DNA from: Methylophilaceae bacterium | Lineage (GTDB): Bacteria > Pseudomonadota > Gammaproteobacteria > Burkholderiales > Methylophilaceae | Assembly (NCBI GenBank): GCA_017880825.1 | Contig: JADGRN010000092.1 | Coordinates: forward strand, 1-6,189 | Direction: 5' to 3' | DNA length: 6,189 nt | Shown here: positions 4,409 to 6,189 of the stretch, one piece after another | Layout: the number at the start of each line of letters is the position of its first letter | Position numbering within the stretch: position 1 is the stretch's first letter | Notes under the pieces: model-generated | The model's database searches: none | What the model was told of the DNA's origin: nothing | What the model saw: only the letters and a program-made list of their open reading frames with translations | Translations under genes and position numbers: made by a program

Positions 4409-5679
4409 TACTTCAGTTGTTCATAGAGCAGGCTGATGATGCGGTTGGCAATGGGCGAGCGGTTGCGAGCGCCCTCTTTATCAGCGACAGTCACCAAGGT
4501 TTTGTCGTCAGCACTGCTTTCAACTTTGATGCGGTATTGTTTATCTGGATTAACTTTATCTTTGCTGTCGCCACCCCAGAACTTCAGCTTATCCATCAGG
4601 CCCTTATCATCCTTGGCTGGTGTCGGCTTGGGTTCTTCTTTTTTATCCGTGTCATCGCCCCAGAATTTCAGCTTGTCCAGCAGGCCTTTCTTTTCCTTTG
4701 GCGTGTCATCGATATCCACGTCTGAATAGCGTACATAAAACAAGCCGCGCGAGCGGTCTTTATCTTCAACCACAAAACCGATGCGGTCCAGAGCCAAGCC
4801 GACGCGACGCCAGGAGCGGTCGAATTGATCATTCAGTACCAGATTCACGCTGCCTTCAGCCTCTTTGTTGAGGGTGGCGCGTTGTTCTTGTGACGGTGAG
4901 GCAATGATGGAGCGCGATTTTTTTTCTTCTACGCCCAGTTTCACCATGAGGCGGCGCAGTAATTCAGCATCGATGTCGTCATCCAGTGGGTTATCCGGCT
5001 TACTTTTAGCTTTATCTTCGAGGCGGTAGCCAGTTTCGACCTCGCCATAAATAGTTCTCACTTTTTGTTTTCCGTCATCAGGCACGCTATTTACGGTACG
5101 ATGCGTCATATAGATTTCAGTGGTGCCTTCATTGCTGCCGCGGTCAATGCGGGTGCGAAACTTCTGCCGGTCGGCAGTGTTGGAAAGCTTATCCAGCCAG
5201 CCCTGAAATTTGTCCAGATAGTTGCCTTTTTCATCTTTCTTGAGATCACCCTTATCAATCCACTCGGTTTCCATGACGCCGGTTTCCGCATTTTCCACGC
5301 GCACTGCAAACCCTTGATCAGTCCAGAACTCGCGTATCATGGGCCATATCTTTTCTGCCGGGGCATCTACTACCAGCCAGCGTTGCGCTCCGGCTCGTTC
5401 CATTCTGACACTGTCGGAAGTTGGCAGGATTTTCTCTACACCTACTTCCTGCCCTTCTTGCTCCTTATTAAAGGACGAATAAGTTGTACCGCCGCCAGGA
5501 ACCGAAAAAGTGTCACTGGCAGATGCCGAGGTCAGGTCAGGAGGTACCTCCAACGGGCGTGAGCGGCCTGAGGACTTGTAATCGGGTGTATTGTCAATAA
5601 AAGGAATTGAATCACATCCGCTGATGGTGAGCGCCAACAGGCAGGCTAGGGTGGTGGTACTGGTGTTGAATCGATTCAT
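4408..5679 (-). CDS. bamC: BamC, outer-membrane protein assembly complex lipoprotein
   Basis: This lipoprotein of the beta-barrel assembly machinery sits in the outer membrane and binds BamD. The signal peptide ends in lipobox ISGC (Cys22 from this start). Next comes the BamC-type unstructured segment, with TPDYKSS and SRPLEVPPDLTS, which in E. coli contacts BamD. Two helix-grip domains follow, roughly residues 90-200 (RWLVVDAPAEKIWPMIREFW) and 270-420 (SVNLVLNDQFDRSWRRVGLALDR). At 423 residues it is longer than the 344-residue E. coli protein, partly because of a Lys/Asp-rich insert with two GLxDKLKFWG motifs at 332-341 and 360-369. The start at 5679 has a GAGAG ribosome site. An alternative ATG at 5691 overlaps the dapA stop (ATGA) and adds MRAY, but has no ribosome site. 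dapA-bamC adjacency matches E. coli. Confidence 0.92.
   Translation of the reverse strand: MNRFNTSTTTLACLLALTISGCDSIPFIDNTPDYKSSGRSRPLEVPPDLTSASASDTFSVPGGGTTYSSFNKEQEGQEVGVEKILPTSDSVRMERAGAQRWLVVDAPAEKIWPMIREFWTDQGFAVRVENAETGVMETEWIDKGDLKKDEKGNYLDKFQGWLDKLSNTADRQKFRTRIDRGSNEGTTEIYMTHRTVNSVPDDGKQKVRTIYGEVETGYRLEDKAKSKPDNPLDDDIDAELLRRLMVKLGVEEKKSRSIIASPSQEQRATLNKEAEGSVNLVLNDQFDRSWRRVGLALDRIGFVVEDKDRSRGLFYVRYSDVDIDDTPKEKKGLLDKLKFWGDDTDKKEEPKPTPAKDDKGLMDKLKFWGGDSKDKVNPDKQYRIKVESSADDKTLVTVADKEGARNRSPIANRIISLLYEQLK
4567..4686 (-). repeat. Internal duplication in bamC (two copies, 84-bp spacing)
   Basis: Two 36-bp segments, 4651-4686 and 4567-4602, encode GLLDKLKFWGDD and GLMDKLKFWGGD. They are offset by exactly 84 bp (28 codons), with a Lys/Glu/Pro-rich linker between them. 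DNA identity remains high across the core, so this looks like a partial in-frame tandem duplication that has since diverged slightly. Confidence 0.85.
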
Positions 5680-5687
5680 GTAGGCTC

Positions 5688-6189
5688 TCATGGCAAAATA
5701 GCGGCGCTTTTCATGGCGCTACGCAAGGTTTCGTAATACTGCCTGGACATGGGTAGCAGCGGCAGGCGTATGCCACCCGCTATCAAGCCCATTTCCTGCA
5801 ATACCCATTTGACTGGGATCGGATTAGTTTCGACAAACAACTTCTGGTGTAATTCAAACAATTTGCTATTGATGGTTCTGGCCTTGATAGCGTCGCCCGC
5901 CACGGCGGCCACGCACATTTCGTGCATGAGTCTGGGAGCAACGTTAGCGGTCACCGAGATCGCGCCACGCGCTCCCAACAGCATCAGCGACATGGCGCTG
6001 GCGTCGTCTCCGCTGTAAACGGCGAAATCCTCGGGCGCTCTCAGTAATAGGTCAGTGCCACGCTCGATATTGCCGGTCGCATCCTTGATCCCGACAATAT
6101 TGGGAATGGCAGCGAGGCGCAATGCCGTATCGTTGTGAATATCACAGGCTGTGCGCCCTGGCACATTGTAGAGAATCTGAGGGATATCC
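5688..6189 (-). CDS. dapA: 4-hydroxy-tetrahydrodipicolinate synthase, C-terminal part (N-terminus beyond window)
   Basis: DapA condenses pyruvate with aspartate semialdehyde, the first step of the diaminopimelate/lysine branch that feeds peptidoglycan. The visible 166 residues begin DIPQILYNVPGRTACD and include the tyrosine of YNVPGRT (E. coli Tyr133), the following Arg, and the Schiff-base lysine of GIKDATGN (E. coli Lys161). The spacing Tyr-Lys is 28 residues, as in E. coli, and the distance from the Tyr to the C-terminus (159 residues) also matches the 292-residue E. coli enzyme. About 130 N-terminal residues are therefore missing only because the window ends. YSGDDASAMSLMLLGARGAISVTANVAP is the typical later barrel segment. 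The GTG inside YNVPGRT is an internal valine, not a start. The gene leads the operon with bamC and the MBL hydrolase within this window. Confidence 0.96.
   Translation of the reverse strand, partial: DIPQILYNVPGRTACDIHNDTALRLAAIPNIVGIKDATGNIERGTDLLLRAPEDFAVYSGDDASAMSLMLLGARGAISVTANVAPRLMHEMCVAAVAGDAIKARTINSKLFELHQKLFVETNPIPVKWVLQEMGLIAGGIRLPLLPMSRQYYETLRSAMKSAAILP

Noticed and set aside
4300..4725. 141-codon plus-strand frame antisense to the hydrolase and bamC genes
   Set aside because: It spans the junction of two confident minus-strand genes and shows no protein family features.
5065..5562. 165-codon plus-strand frame antisense to bamC
   Set aside because: It lies wholly inside the well-supported bamC reading frame on the other strand and has no ribosome site or family resemblance; a shadow frame.
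6162..6164. GTG as the dapA start codon
   Set aside because: It is the valine within the conserved YNVPGRT active-site motif, and the frame stays open to the window edge.

Overview
The window looks like an ordinary, tightly packed core-genome segment of a betaproteobacterium. The Nitrosomonadales/Methylophilaceae are the best guess, from the protein style and gene order; no rRNA or marker gene is present to settle it. Evidence for a proteobacterium includes SlyD with a His tail, a YcfD/RoxA-type ribosomal oxygenase, and dapA followed directly by bamC. Base composition is close to balanced. The exception is an AT-rich stretch around 3130-3310.

Layout. Positions 1-84 hold the 5' end of an unrecognised minus-strand gene, followed by about 100 bp of non-coding DNA. 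Positions 181-1180 carry two minus-strand genes, bcp (thiol peroxidase) then slyD (FKBP prolyl isomerase/chaperone). A 54-bp divergent spacer separates bcp from the plus-strand pair roxA (ribosomal protein L16 arginine hydroxylase) and a conserved protein of unknown function (2427-2933). Positions 2934-3309 contain no convincing gene, but do hold an imperfect hairpin, a T10 tract and a likely promoter for a small Ala/Pro-repeat lipoprotein (3310-3537). A perfect 14-bp-stem bidirectional terminator (3577-3607) separates this lipoprotein from a minus-strand operon, which in transcription order is dapA (N-terminus lost off the window edge), bamC, and a YycJ/WalJ-like metallo-beta-lactamase-fold hydrolase. 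That operon is compact: bamC starts within or just after the dapA stop, and the hydrolase ATG shares one base with the bamC stop (TAATG).

The genes cover housekeeping roles: lysine/diaminopimelate synthesis, outer-membrane protein assembly, peroxide defence, protein folding and ribosome modification. I found no mobile element, CRISPR array, RNA gene or obvious new system. The points most worth a second look are a 28-residue-spaced duplication of a GLxDKLKFWG motif inside BamC, two divergent genes whose -10-like boxes each lie exactly 6 nt from the start codon (possible leaderless mRNAs), the nine-unit 9-bp repeat in the lipoprotein gene, a BCP peroxiredoxin without the usual resolving cysteine, and the conserved unknown protein next to roxA.
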